Shown here: one piece after another, positions 7,617 through 16,109 of the stretch
Position numbering within the stretch: position 1 is the stretch's first letter
How the letters are laid out: each line of letters opens with the position of its first letter
Source: Rhizobium redzepovicii
Lineage (GTDB): Bacteria; Pseudomonadota; Alphaproteobacteria; Rhizobiales; Rhizobiaceae
Assembly (NCBI RefSeq): GCF_019793435.1
Contig: NZ_JAILYH010000009.1
Location: forward strand, 1-64,000
Length of the DNA: 64,000 nt
Reading direction: 5' to 3'
Notes under the pieces: generated by a model
What the model saw: only the letters and a program-made list of their open reading frames with translations
Databases searched by the model: none
What the model was told of the DNA's origin: nothing
Program-made: the position numbers and the translations under genes

Positions 7617-9392
7617 ATGGCACTGACGACGGATTTCGCCGACATCGACGCCGGTAGCAGGGCGGCAGAATCGAAGGATCATTCCCGTTACCGCATCGTG
7701 CCGGCGCGCCATCCGGGCCGCCTGGCAGGCACGATCTTTGCCGCCCTCGTCATCATTGCCGTGCTCTATTCCATCTTCACCAATCCGCGCTGGGGTTGGA
7801 GCGTCTTCGCCGAATGGTTCTTTGCCGAACCGGTGCTCGTCGGTCTCGGCAGGACGCTGCTTTTGACCGTGCTTGCCGCCATATCCGGCTCCATCCTCGG
7901 AACGGCCCTGGCGCTTGCCCGCGTTTCCAAGTCGCCGCTGCTCTCCGGTCTCTCTTGGGGCTATATCTGGCTGCTGCGCTCAATCCCGGTCATCGTGCTG
8001 CTGCTAATCCTGAACAATCTCGGCTACCTTTATGAGACGATCAAGATCGGCATTCCCTTCACCGATACAGTCTTCCTCGACTATCCCACCGTGCAGCTGC
8101 TGACGCCCTTTGCCGCCGCCTTTCTCGGCCTGACGCTCAACCAATCGGCCTTCTTCGCCGAGATCGTGCGCGGCGGTATTCTCTCGGTGGATCACGGACA
8201 GTTGGAGGCCGCCGCAGCACTCGGTCTGCCGCGCCGCCGCCAGGCCTTCCGCATCGTGCTGCCGCAGGCCATGCGCTCGATCCTGCCGACTGGCTTCAAC
8301 GAACTCATCGGACTGGCGAAGAGCACCTCCATGGTCTACGTGCTGGCGCTGCCGGAGCTCTTCTATACGGTCCAGGTGATCTACCGCCGCAATCTGGAAG
8401 TCATTCCGCTGCTGATGGTCGCGACCGTCTGGTATCTGATCATCATGACGGTGCTGTCGATCGCTCAGCGCTATATCGAACGCTACTTCTCGAAAGGCGC
8501 CGTGCGCAATCCGACGCCGTTGCCCTTTCAGTCATTTTTCGAGCGTTTCCGCCGTCCGCTGCCTGTCCTCGATACGGTGACCGACACCGTGCGCAAGATC
8601 GGTTTCCAGGATGCGGCGACGCTGCGGGCCGCAGGAGGCGCGGTGCGCATTCACGGCATTTCCAAAAGCTTCGGCTCGCTGAAAGTGCTCGATGATGTCG
8701 AGCTCAGCCTTCCCGCCGGCAGCGTGACCGCCATCCTCGGTCCGTCCGGCTCGGGCAAATCGACGCTTCTGCGCGCTATCAACCACCTGGAGCGTGTCGA
8801 TGAGGGGTTCATCTCGGTCGACGGCGATTTCGTCGGCTACAGCAGGAAGGGCGACACGCTCTACGAGCTCAAGGAGAAGGATATCCTCAAACGCCGCGCC
8901 GATATCGGCATGGTCTTCCAGAGCTTCAATCTCTTTCCGCATCTGACCGTGCTCGAAAACCTCATCGAGGCGCCGATCCAGGTTCGCGGCATCGGCCGTG
9001 AGGACGCGGTGCAACTGGCGCAGGAGCTGCTGGCGCGCATCGGCCTCAGCGACAAGGTCAACGCCTATCCGCGCCAGCTTTCCGGCGGCCAGCAGCAGCG
9101 TGTGGCGATCGCCCGCGCACTGGCGCTCCGCCCGAAGGTACTGCTCTTCGACGAGCCGACCTCGGCGCTCGATCCGGAGCTCGTCGGCGAAGTGCTCGAC
9201 GTCATCCAGGAACTTGCCCGCACCGGCACGACGCTCGTCATCGTCACCCATGAGGTCGGTTTTGCCCGCGAAGTCGCCGACACGGTCGTCTTCATGGAAA
9301 GCGGCCGCATCCTGGAGGCTGGCCCGCCGGCCCGCATCTTCGCACAAGCGGAACATCCCCGTACGCGGGAATTCCTCGCCAAGGTTCTCTAG
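7617..9392 (+). CDS. Fused amino-acid-type ABC transporter permease and ATP-binding protein
   Basis: A 591-residue fusion. Residues about 35-290 are a HisM/GlnP-type permease with several membrane segments and the EAA loop ([22 protein letters not shown]). Residues about 340-590 are an ABC ATPase with Walker [11 protein letters not shown]-loop [11 protein letters not shown], signature LSGGQQQR and Walker [14 protein letters not shown]. Fusing both halves in one chain is less common than separate permease and ATPase genes such as yxeN and yxeO. Two binding-protein genes follow. With the cystine/polar-amino-acid affinity of both halves, it most likely imports a sulfur-containing amino acid derivative. 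Confidence 0.9.
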   Translation: MALTTDFADIDAGSRAAESKDHSRYRIVPARHPGRLAGTIFAALVIIAVLYSIFTNPRWGWSVFAEWFFAEPVLVGLGRTLLLTVLAAISGSILGTALALARVSKSPLLSGLSWGYIWLLRSIPVIVLLLILNNLGYLYETIKIGIPFTDTVFLDYPTVQLLTPFAAAFLGLTLNQSAFFAEIVRGGILSVDHGQLEAAAALGLPRRRQAFRIVLPQAMRSILPTGFNELIGLAKSTSMVYVLALPELFYTVQVIYRRNLEVIPLLMVATVWYLIIMTVLSIAQRYIERYFSKGAVRNPTPLPFQSFFERFRRPLPVLDTVTDTVRKIGFQDAATLRAAGGAVRIHGISKSFGSLKVLDDVELSLPAGSVTAILGPSGSGKSTLLRAINHLERVDEGFISVDGDFVGYSRKGDTLYELKEKDILKRRADIGMVFQSFNLFPHLTVLENLIEAPIQVRGIGREDAVQLAQELLARIGLSDKVNAYPRQLSGGQQQRVAIARALALRPKVLLFDEPTSALDPELVGEVLDVIQELARTGTTLVIVTHEVGFAREVADTVVFMESGRILEAGPPARIFAQAEHPRTREFLAKVL

Positions 9393-9484
9393 CGCCTGAC
9401 AGCGCTGGCGAAATGCCGGGCTGCGACGGGCTGCTCCGGCCGAATAACAATAACCACAACCTAAAGATGAAATGGAGAAGGGGC

Positions 9485-10429
9485 ATGACATTTACAGATA
9501 GGGCAAGGCTTCTGATAGCGGGAGCCGTCACTATTGCCGCGATCGGTTTCGGTTCCGCTCAGGCGCAGCAGAAGTTCGATCTCAGCCCCGAGCAGCCCAA
9601 CCGGCTGCGGGTGCAAAAGAACGAGAAGCGCATTGCCGAAGTCAAGGACTTCAAGTTCGTCGAAAATGGCGTCTTCACCGTCGGCATCAGCTCGAGCGGC
9701 AATCTGCCGCTACATGATTATGCCTCCGATTCCAAGACGGTTATCGGTAACGACGTCGATCTGGCGCAGGCCATTGCCGACAGCCTGGGCCTGAAGCTCG
9801 AATTGGTTTCCGTTGCCTGGGCCGATTGGCCTCTGGGGCTGACCTCCGGAAAGTTTGACGCCGTAATCTCCAACGTGACCGTCACGGAAGAGCGCAAGCA
9901 GAAATTCGACTTTTCGACCTATCGCAAGGACGAGCTTGGCTTCTACGTCAAGGCCGACAGCCCGATCACCGCGATCAAGCAGCCGAAGGATATTGCCGGC
10001 CTGAAGGTCATCACCGATGCCGGCACCAACCAGGAGAAGATCCTGCTGGAATGGGACCGCCAGAACGTCGCCGCCGGCCTGAAGCCCATCGAGGTGCAAT
10101 ATTATGACGACGACGCGGTCAAGGATCTGGCCGTTCAGTCCGGCAGGGCCGACACCGTCTTCAGCGTGAACGCGACGCAAGCCTATTCGGCGGGGATCAA
10201 CGGCAAGACCAAGCTCGTCGGCACCGTCAGCGGCGGTTGGCCGATCACGGCCGAAATTGCCGTCACCACACGCAAGGGCAGCGGCCTGGCAGCGCCCTTG
10301 ACCGATGTCGTCAACGACCTGATCGCCAGCGGCGCCTATCGGAAGATCCTCGATAGGTGGAACCTCGGTCCTGAGGCGATCGACAAGGCCCAGACCAACC
10401 CGCCGGGCCTGCCGAAGAGCGGTTCCTGA
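9485..10429 (+). CDS. ABC transporter solute-binding protein (polar amino acid family), copy 1
   Basis: A 314-residue secreted protein with signal peptide (LLIAGAVTIAAIGFG, cleavage after AQA) and the SBP-type amino-acid binding fold (FTVGISSSGNLPLHDY; DAVISNVTVTEERK; DSPITAIKQPKDIAGL). ATG 9485 follows a GGAGAAGGGG ribosome site. It lies 92 nt after the fused permease-ATPase and is the probable periplasmic receptor for it. It is closely similar to the next protein, with shared blocks such as FDLSPEQP, AIADSLGL, DWPLGL and QYYDD, so the pair arose by tandem duplication. Confidence 0.88.
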   Translation: MTFTDRARLLIAGAVTIAAIGFGSAQAQQKFDLSPEQPNRLRVQKNEKRIAEVKDFKFVENGVFTVGISSSGNLPLHDYASDSKTVIGNDVDLAQAIADSLGLKLELVSVAWADWPLGLTSGKFDAVISNVTVTEERKQKFDFSTYRKDELGFYVKADSPITAIKQPKDIAGLKVITDAGTNQEKILLEWDRQNVAAGLKPIEVQYYDDDAVKDLAVQSGRADTVFSVNATQAYSAGINGKTKLVGTVSGGWPITAEIAVTTRKGSGLAAPLTDVVNDLIASGAYRKILDRWNLGPEAIDKAQTNPPGLPKSGS

Positions 10430-10442
10430 TCGATCACTATTG

Positions 10443-10465
10443 GGCCGGCGGCATTGCTGCCGGCC
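10443..10465. other. GC-rich stem-loop between duplicated binding-protein genes
   Basis: GGCCGGC at 10443-10449 pairs with GCCGGCC at 10459-10465 around a 9-nt loop that can pair further. There is no U-rich tract, so it is more likely an RNA stability or processing element than a terminator. It may help set the relative amounts of the two binding proteins. Confidence 0.45.
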
Positions 10466-10497
10466 ATTCCTGCCTGACAATTTGGAGATTGAAGACG

Positions 10498-11433
10498 ATG
10501 ATTGCCCTTTCGGCATTCCGGATCCTGCTGATCGCCGCCGTGGCGTCGGCCCTTTCCTTCGATGCAACCGGTGCAGCCGAGGATTTCGACCTCAGTCCGG
10601 AACAACCGGGCCGGCTTCACGCCGCCAAGAACGATGCGGCGATTGCCGCAATCCCCAAGGATTTCAAGTTCGTCACGTCAGGCAAGTTCACCATCGCCGT
10701 CAGCCCGGGCGGTCCGCCGCTTGCCACCTATGCCACCGACGCCAAGACCGTGGTCGGGGCAGATCCCGATTATGCCTATGCCATCGCCGACAGCCTCGGC
10801 CTGACGCTGGAGATCGTGCCCGTCGCCTGGATCGACTGGCCGCTTGGCCTCGTCTCGGGCAAGTATGATGCCGTCATTTCGAACGTCGGCGTCACCGAGC
10901 AGCGCAAGGAAAAGTTCGATTTCTCCACCTACCGCCAGGGCTTGCATGGCTTCTTCGTGAAATCCGACAGCCCTGTGACCTCGATCAAGGAGCCCAAGGA
11001 TGCGGCGGGCCTCAGGATCATTGTCGGGGCCGGGACCAATCAGGAGCGTATCCTGGTCAAATGGAGCGAGGAGGATGTCGCCGCGGGCCTGAAACCGATC
11101 GAGCTGCAATATTACGACGACGAGGCAGCAAGCCTTCTCGCGCTGCGTTCCGGCCGGGCCGATGTCATCGTCCAGCCGCATGCACAGCTCGTCTTCATCG
11201 CCGCGCGCGACAAGAATATCAAGCGCGTCGGCACGCTGAGTGCCGGCTGGCCGGATCGCTCGGACGTCGCGATCACCACCCGCAAGGGAAGCGGGCTTGC
11301 CGATGCGCTGACTGTCGCCACCAATGGCCTGATCAAGGACGGCACCTACGCAAAAATCCTCGATCACTGGCATCTGTCCGAGGAAGCCTTGCCGGCATCC
11401 GAGACCAATCCGCCCGGCCTGCCGAAATACTGA
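10498..11433 (+). CDS. ABC transporter solute-binding protein (polar amino acid family), copy 2
   Basis: A 311-residue binding protein with a signal peptide (LLIAAVASALSF, cleavage near TGAAED) and the same domain plan as the preceding copy, including FDLSPEQPGRL, AIADSLGL, AWIDWPLGLVSGKYDAV and QYYDDEAA. ATG 10498 is chosen; a TTG at 10489 sits too close to the GGAG at about 10482. The permease-ATPase is present once and the receptor twice, so the duplicated receptors may widen the ligand range, for example acetylated and free forms, or different S-substituents. This is inference. Confidence 0.87.
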   Translation: MIALSAFRILLIAAVASALSFDATGAAEDFDLSPEQPGRLHAAKNDAAIAAIPKDFKFVTSGKFTIAVSPGGPPLATYATDAKTVVGADPDYAYAIADSLGLTLEIVPVAWIDWPLGLVSGKYDAVISNVGVTEQRKEKFDFSTYRQGLHGFFVKSDSPVTSIKEPKDAAGLRIIVGAGTNQERILVKWSEEDVAAGLKPIELQYYDDEAASLLALRSGRADVIVQPHAQLVFIAARDKNIKRVGTLSAGWPDRSDVAITTRKGSGLADALTVATNGLIKDGTYAKILDHWHLSEEALPASETNPPGLPKY

Positions 11434-11440
11434 TCATCGG

Positions 11441-12478
11441 ATGGCACGAGTGGGCAACATATCCATCAGCCATATCGGCTTTCTCACCCCCGGCAACTAT
11501 CCCGACGACGATCCATTGTCGGGATTGGAGCAGACGCTCCAACAACTGCAATTTGGCGAGGAGCTGGGTTTCGATAGCGCCTGGGTCCGCCAGCGTCATC
11601 TTGAGCCGGGGATCTCTTCGGCGAGCGCCTTCCTGGCGGCGGCCACACAACGCACCAGCCGGATCGAACTCGGAACGGCGGTCATTCCGATCGGCTATGA
11701 GAACCCCTATCGGCTGGCCGAAGACCTGGCCACGGTCGATATTCTCGCGCGCGGGCGCCTGAACATCGGTGTCAGCGCCGGCCGGCCGCTGCATGCCGAA
11801 TTGATTGCCCCGCTCGTCTTCGACGGCGATTGGACCGGCCACGATGTCTCCCATGATCGCGTGCTGCGCTTTGCCGACAATTTGCGCGGCACCTATCTGG
11901 GCGACGAGCAGACGTTCATCAACACGCCCTTCGGCCCGCAGCGGCCGCGCCTGCAGCCCTATGCAAAGGGCCTGATCGACCGCATCTGGTATGGCGGCGG
12001 CTCGCAGCGCTCGGCCGGATGGGCCGGCCGCAATGGCTTCAATCTGTTGACCGGCAATGTGATAAGGGGGGAGGGGACGGATGATTTCTTCGTTGCCCAA
12101 TCGAGGTTGGTTGAAACCCACCGTGCCGCCGGACCTCAGCGCCGTATTGCGCTTGGCCGCGTTATCGTGCCTTTCGACAGCGCCGACAAGGCAACGCGCC
12201 GCCGTTACCGCGATTATGCCGAGAGCCGCCATGGGCGCACACTTTCGCCGCAAGGCGAGCGGCGCACCTTATTCGCGCGCGATGTCGTCGGCACCGCGGA
12301 CGAGATCTTGGCGCAGCTTTTTGCCGATCCGATCCTGCCTGAGGTCGGCGAGCTGAGGCTGGAGCTTCCTTACGAGTTTGAGCACGAGGAATACCGCCAG
12401 ATCCTCTACGACTTCGTGACATCAATCGCACCCGAGCTCGGATGGAAAGCCCAGCCCCAAATTCGGGCCGCTTCCTGA
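11441..12478 (+). CDS. LLM-class flavin-dependent oxidoreductase
   Basis: A 345-residue luciferase-like protein, the third LLM enzyme of the cluster. Typical features are SISHIGFLTPGNYP, GEELGFDSAWVRQRH, RTSRIELGTAVIPIGYENP and DILARGRLNIGVSAGRP. It starts only 7 nt after the second binding-protein gene and is clearly in the same transcript. It differs from the first two enzymes: its central region carries DRIWYGGGSQRSAGW and it lacks the NtaA insertions. It could act on a second substrate or on a later intermediate. FMNH2 would come from the reductase encoded at 13243. Confidence 0.83.
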   Translation: MARVGNISISHIGFLTPGNYPDDDPLSGLEQTLQQLQFGEELGFDSAWVRQRHLEPGISSASAFLAAATQRTSRIELGTAVIPIGYENPYRLAEDLATVDILARGRLNIGVSAGRPLHAELIAPLVFDGDWTGHDVSHDRVLRFADNLRGTYLGDEQTFINTPFGPQRPRLQPYAKGLIDRIWYGGGSQRSAGWAGRNGFNLLTGNVIRGEGTDDFFVAQSRLVETHRAAGPQRRIALGRVIVPFDSADKATRRRYRDYAESRHGRTLSPQGERRTLFARDVVGTADEILAQLFADPILPEVGELRLELPYEFEHEEYRQILYDFVTSIAPELGWKAQPQIRAAS

Positions 12479-12533
12479 AAAGGCGGAGGTCGAGTCGACG
12501 CCAGAAGCATCATCCCACGAGGAACATTCATCA

Positions 12534-13130
12534 GTGACCAAAAAGGTAGAATACTTCTTTTCGATCGGATCGCCCTGGTCCTACGTCGGCTTCGACGCCT
12601 TCATCGAATTGGCGGCCAAGAACGACGTCGTCATTACGCCCTATCTGACGACGGTGGTCGAGGAAAATGGCGGCATCTTCTCGCGCAACCGTCCGGAGAT
12701 CCGGCGCGCCTATTGGACGCGGGACCTAAAACGCTGGGCGCGCGTGCGCGGGAAGGAATTGCGGCTCGAACACCGCCCGGAGCTGAGCGATCCGACGCCG
12801 GCCTCCCTTTTCGTGATCGCCGCCTATCTCGATGGGCAGGATTGGATCGGCGTCAGCAAGGCCTTGCAGCATGCCTTCTGGAGCGAGGCGAGGGATATCG
12901 GCAAACCCGATGTGCGCGAGGCGATCGTCACATCGGCAGGTTTCGATGGCGCAGCCCTTCTCAGGCGGCAAGCCGACGAGGACGTCCAGAACAAGTGGTC
13001 GGCGGACCGCGTGCATGCGCGCGACAGCGGCGTTTTCGGTTTTCCCACCTATGTCCATGACGGCGAGATCTATTGGGGACAGGACAATCTGCCCTTCCTC
13101 GAGCGACATCTTCGCGGCGACAGACCGTAG
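12534..13130 (+). CDS. DsbA-fold protein, 2-hydroxychromene-2-carboxylate isomerase / GST-kappa-like
   Basis: A 198-residue thioredoxin-fold protein of the DsbA/HCCA isomerase group. The N-terminus (VEYFFSIGSPWSYVGF) has the Ser-Pro pair that replaces the CXXC motif in glutathione-dependent isomerases, and the C-terminus has the conserved FGFPTYVHDGEIYWGQDNLPF. Such enzymes use glutathione for isomerisation or conjugation, which fits thioether handling. It starts with GTG 12534, 55 nt after the third LLM gene, with GAGGAA about 10 nt upstream. The exact reaction is unknown. Confidence 0.8.
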   Translation: MTKKVEYFFSIGSPWSYVGFDAFIELAAKNDVVITPYLTTVVEENGGIFSRNRPEIRRAYWTRDLKRWARVRGKELRLEHRPELSDPTPASLFVIAAYLDGQDWIGVSKALQHAFWSEARDIGKPDVREAIVTSAGFDGAALLRRQADEDVQNKWSADRVHARDSGVFGFPTYVHDGEIYWGQDNLPFLERHLRGDRP

Positions 13131-13200
13131 GAAGATCACCAAGACGAATGTTTTTTCCGCCGAGCGTCAAAGGAGAGACGCTCATTCCTTTAATCCAGTA

Positions 13201-13211
13201 ATTTTATAGAC
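13201..13211 (+). promoter_or_regulatory. Candidate sulfur-type operator/promoter with TATAGAC motif
   Basis: ATTTTATAGAC lies 31 nt before the ATG of the FMN reductase gene and is identical over 11 bases to the string before the first LLM gene. It suggests that the reductase has its own promoter under the same control. The -35 region shows no strong match. Confidence 0.4.
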
Positions 13212-13242
13212 AATATTTGAGGCGATATAGAGAGGAAAAACC

Positions 13243-13803
13243 ATGTCAGGTTTCAAACTCGTCGGCATCGCCGGCAGCTTCAACCGTCCATCGAAGACAC
13301 TGGCGCTCGTTCGGCATGTCGCCGACCGCGCCAGCTTCCGATACGGCTTTACCAGCAAGACCTATGATCTGCATGATCTCGGCCCGTCACTGGGCCACGC
13401 CTTGTGGCGCAAGGACCTCGATGAGCAGGCCGGGCGCGTCGTCGACGAGATCGTCAGGGCCGATGCCTTGATCATCGGCTCGCCGACTTACAAGGGCTCT
13501 TATCCCGGTCTGTTCAAACATTTGATCGATCTGATCGACCCGCAGGAACTTCGGGGCAAGCCGATCATCATTACCGCGACGGGCGGCGGCGACCGGCACG
13601 CGTTGATGGTCGAGCATCAGCTTCGGCCGCTATTCGGTTTTTTCATGGCCCATACGCTGCCGACGGCGGTTTATGCCTCTGACCGCGATTTCGCAAATTA
13701 CGCGGTTTCATCGGAGGCGCTCTCGAACCGCATCAGCGAAGTGATCGGCGAGTTGGCAGCCTTCTTTCCTGAAGCAAGCCCGGTAATAGCGGCGGCGGAA
13801 TAG
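13243..13803 (+). CDS. NADPH-dependent FMN reductase (SsuE/MsuE family)
   Basis: A 186-residue flavodoxin-fold reductase: GIAGSFNRPSKT for the FMN phosphate, SPTYKGSYPGLFKHLIDL and ITATGGGDRHALMVEHQLRP are the SsuE/MsuE signatures. These enzymes deliver FMNH2 to two-component LLM monooxygenases, so this is the natural partner of the three LLM enzymes upstream. It is preceded by a 112-nt gap with its own candidate regulatory site and an AGAGGAAAAACC ribosome site before ATG 13243. It closes the organosulfur cluster. Confidence 0.88.
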   Translation: MSGFKLVGIAGSFNRPSKTLALVRHVADRASFRYGFTSKTYDLHDLGPSLGHALWRKDLDEQAGRVVDEIVRADALIIGSPTYKGSYPGLFKHLIDLIDPQELRGKPIIITATGGGDRHALMVEHQLRPLFGFFMAHTLPTAVYASDRDFANYAVSSEALSNRISEVIGELAAFFPEASPVIAAAE

Positions 13804-13838
13804 GGATCGTCGCGATGGCCCGGTCTCAGGAGGCAGCA

Positions 13839-14012
13839 ATGGACGATGCGGAGCGGCCGGGATCAGGCGAGCAATTGTGGAGCGTCTTTGAATTCGCCCG
13901 ACGATATCGCCTCGCCAAGCGGGAAGAGAACCGCCTGTTGATGCTCTACGGACCGACTGCATCGTTTCGCGATCTTCTTGCCAATGCGCAACGTCATTCG
14001 CTGATTTCCTAA
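13839..14012 (+). CDS. Small protein of unknown function (57 residues)
   Basis: A 57-residue charged protein (MDDAERPGSGEQLWSVFEFA...). ATG 13839 is chosen because AGGAGG lies 6 nt before it; an upstream ATG at 13815 lacks a site. It is part of a run of very small plus-strand genes (this one, 14047 and 14228), each with a strong Shine-Dalgarno sequence, between the FMN reductase and the RBBP9-like hydrolase. No domain recognised. Confidence 0.55.
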   Translation: MDDAERPGSGEQLWSVFEFARRYRLAKREENRLLMLYGPTASFRDLLANAQRHSLIS

Positions 14013-14046
14013 CCGCCGAAGATATTGGTCCCGACAGGAGGTTTGT

Positions 14047-14214
14047 ATGAAGCTTGATTTCTTTTTCCGGCTGAAACGAGTGATCGGCTACTTCCTCCAG
14101 CGCAAGGCGCGGAAGCCTGTAATCGGATTGTTTGCTCGTGACGAAGAGCGAGACCGGTCGGCCCGCGAATATGAACTCCATTATTGGGGTGCGATGCCCG
14201 GACTTTGGTATTGA
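14047..14214 (+). CDS. Small basic protein of unknown function (55 residues)
   Basis: An open frame from ATG 14047 to TGA 14212, preceded by a near-ideal AGGAGG 6 nt upstream. The N-terminus MKLDFFFRLKRVIGYFLQRK is amphipathic and basic and could associate with membrane. The middle is charged (ARDEERDRSAREYELHY) and the end is aromatic (MPGLWY). No family recognised. Strong translation signals and tight packing with its neighbours argue that it is real. Confidence 0.55.
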   Translation: MKLDFFFRLKRVIGYFLQRKARKPVIGLFARDEERDRSAREYELHYWGAMPGLWY

Positions 14215-14227
14215 GGAGGGCGGTGTG

Positions 14228-14380
14228 ATGGCGATCGTCGTCGAGACCGGCCTCCGCCGGCGCGGCCCGAGAAGACCGGTAGGCAGCGTCATGCCGCAAT
14301 TCAGGCATGCGGCGGGAATCTGCACGATCGTCGGTTCCTTCACGTTCCTCTTCGCCCTGGCGGTCGGGCTGATCCAATGA
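14228..14380 (+). CDS. Small single-pass membrane protein (50 residues)
   Basis: ATG 14228 follows GGAGGG by 8 nt. The 50-residue product has a basic N-terminal half (LRRRGPRRPVG) and one hydrophobic segment near the C-terminus (ICTIVGSFTFLFALAVGLI), consistent with a single membrane span with the basic end inside. Its stop overlaps the ATG of the hydrolase gene by 4 nt, so the two are coupled. Function unknown. Confidence 0.55.
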   Translation: MAIVVETGLRRRGPRRPVGSVMPQFRHAAGICTIVGSFTFLFALAVGLIQ

Positions 14381-14958
14381 GTGCCGTCCTTATTCTTCCC
14401 GGACTTTTCGGCTCAGGAGAGGGGCATTGGCAACAGCACTGGCTGCAGGATCAGCCAGGCAGCCTTTGCGTCGCCCAGGACGACTGGGCTCATCCTGACC
14501 TCGACTCGTGGCTGGCGCGCCTGGAAGGCGTGCTCGAAGAGGCCGGTGAGGCCTATCTGGTTGCCCATAGTCTCGGATGCCTGCTCGCCGCCCGGCTGGC
14601 CGGGCGAAGTGTTGCCCGTCGGGTGAAGGGAGCGTTGCTCGTTGCTCCCTGCGATCTGCCGGCCACGGACATTCTGCACCCCGGGCATATCTCTTTCGGC
14701 GGCATGCCGACGGCGCCTCTGCCATTTCCGAGCATCGTTATCGGCAGCATGAACGACGCCTATATGGCGGTCGATCGACTGACCCTGTTTGGTCGCCTGT
14801 GGAAGGCCGAGACCAGGAATATCGGCCTTGCCGGCCACATCAATATCGCCAGCGGTTTTGGCCGCTGGCGAACCGGCTACCAGCTGTTGGATGCCTTGAA
14901 GATGCGCGCCGGCGATCGAAGGCGCAACGTTTTCGCGCGGCCGGCTTTCGCGCTGTGA
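14377..14958 (+). CDS. RBBP9/YdeN-family alpha/beta hydrolase
   Basis: A 193-residue small serine hydrolase. The nucleophile elbow is seen as VAHSLGCLLAARL, the family opening as LPGLFGSGEGHWQQHW, and the acid and His regions as SMNDAYMA and GLAGHINIASGFG. The RBBP9/YdeN family has serine hydrolase activity on poorly known substrates. The gene is coupled by an ATGA overlap to the small membrane protein upstream. No link to the sulfur genes is evident beyond proximity. Confidence 0.82.
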   Translation: MSAVLILPGLFGSGEGHWQQHWLQDQPGSLCVAQDDWAHPDLDSWLARLEGVLEEAGEAYLVAHSLGCLLAARLAGRSVARRVKGALLVAPCDLPATDILHPGHISFGGMPTAPLPFPSIVIGSMNDAYMAVDRLTLFGRLWKAETRNIGLAGHINIASGFGRWRTGYQLLDALKMRAGDRRRNVFARPAFAL

Positions 14959-14969
14959 ATGGAAACGGA

Positions 14970-15278
14970 ATGTCCGATCTCATCGACGATCTCCTGCGCC
15001 TCAGCGAAGATCCGAATGCTGACCCGAGGTGCCGGCGCCGGCAAACCATGGATCGATTGGTAGAGACGCTGCTTGCCATGGCTGATGCCGAAATTGGGCC
15101 TGAAGAGGTGCAACATCGTCATTCGATCATCCATTTGACGACAATCATCCGCGACATGACGGGCAGGATCGCAGAGGCCGACGATACGACATTTGCGGCG
15201 ATCGCCAGGGAGGCCGCGATGCTGATCCGCAGCTTGCAGCGGCGCCGAGCCGATGCGGCCAGATTTACGGTGCATTGA
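14970..15278 (+). CDS. Hypothetical protein (102 residues)
   Basis: An open frame from ATG 14970, 11 nt after the hydrolase stop. The product is charged and predicted mostly helical (MSDLIDDLLRLSEDPNADP, then IIHLTTIIRDMTGRIAEADD). It contains no membrane segment or recognised motif. It may be a small accessory protein. The coding direction and spacing fit the operon of small genes. Confidence 0.5.
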   Translation: MSDLIDDLLRLSEDPNADPRCRRRQTMDRLVETLLAMADAEIGPEEVQHRHSIIHLTTIIRDMTGRIAEADDTTFAAIAREAAMLIRSLQRRRADAARFTVH

Positions 15279-15353
15279 AACGTGACCGGTCTTATCGCGC
15301 ATAAGCAGCCCGGTATGCGACGAAGCGAGGTTCGGATGCTCGGCGCAACCAGG

Positions 15354-16051
15354 ATGGCTCTCACGGACGAGCTCGTGTCGCTCAGCCTTCGCCCCGAGCT
15401 CGATCCCGGCCCCGAGCCGCACCGGACACCGCTGACCGAGATGGAGACGGAGATGTTTGCCAGGCGGCTGCTCCAGGAATCCGTGGCGCGCCGCTCTGGG
15501 TCTTCGCCTATGGATCATTGATATGGAAGCCGGACTTCGATGCCGTCGAGTGGCAGCGCGGCGCAGCAAGGGGTTGGCATCGGTCCTTCTGCCTTAAGAT
15601 GACCCGCTGGCGGGGAAGCCGGGCGCAGCCCGGCCTCATGATGGCGCTTGATCGCGGCGGACGCTGCAACGGCATCCTCTACAGGCTTGCCGATGGGGAG
15701 CGTCTTGGCCAGATTCGGCGGTTGATCCGCCGTGAGGTCGGCACGATCGAAGATGCCGCGACGGTTCGCTGGATTCCGGTTGAAACCGCACATGGCTTCG
15801 TGCGCGCCCTGGTCTTTTGGGCCGGCCCGAAGGGGGAGCGCGTTTCCCGCAAATTGCCGCTGGAGACGGTGGCGGCCGTGCTTGCCAGGGCCTGCGGACA
15901 TATGGGCTCCTGCGCCGAATATCTTTATCTGACGGTCAAGCATCTGGAAGAACGCGGCATCCGCGATCGCAATTTGTGGCGGCTTCAGGAACTCGTCGCC
16001 GCCGAACTCCTGTCGATACACGGCTTCAGTGGGGTAACACAAAGCCGTTAA
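15354..16051 (+). pseudogene. chaC: ChaC-family gamma-glutamylcyclotransferase, single-base frameshift
   Basis: The product would be a glutathione-degrading gamma-glutamylcyclotransferase. From ATG 15354 the first frame gives MALTDELVSLSLRPELDPGP and ...MFARRLLQES, the usual ChaC N-terminus, but stops at 15519. The catalytic part continues in the next frame: LWVFAYGSLIWKP, GWHRSFCLKMTRWRG, GLMMALDRGGRCNG, ACGHMGSCAEYLYLTVKHL, ending at 16051. Restoring one G at about 15482 would give an unbroken ESGGAPLWVFAYGS. So this is a one-base deletion, either a real recent mutation or a sequencing error. The C-terminal part could be read from TTG 15518 but would lack the first strand. Confidence 0.85.
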
Positions 16052-16100
16052 GTGCTGCGCGTCTTTTCAGACCCGCGGCGCTTTGAGGTTTTGAATTGGC
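16052..16100. repeat. Degenerate rhizobial intergenic repeat fragment
   Basis: The stretch reads GTGCTGCGCGTCTTTTCAGA then GGCGCTTTGAGG and GAATTGGCTGCATT. It resembles the repeated intergenic sequence common in Rhizobium, in which GCGCGTCTTTTCAGACGCGC is followed by a GCACTTTGAATTGCTGCAT type tail (recalled, not searched). A better copy lies at 49001-49079. It separates chaC from the convergent tauC-type gene. Confidence 0.45.
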
Positions 16101-16109
16101 TGCATTCCC

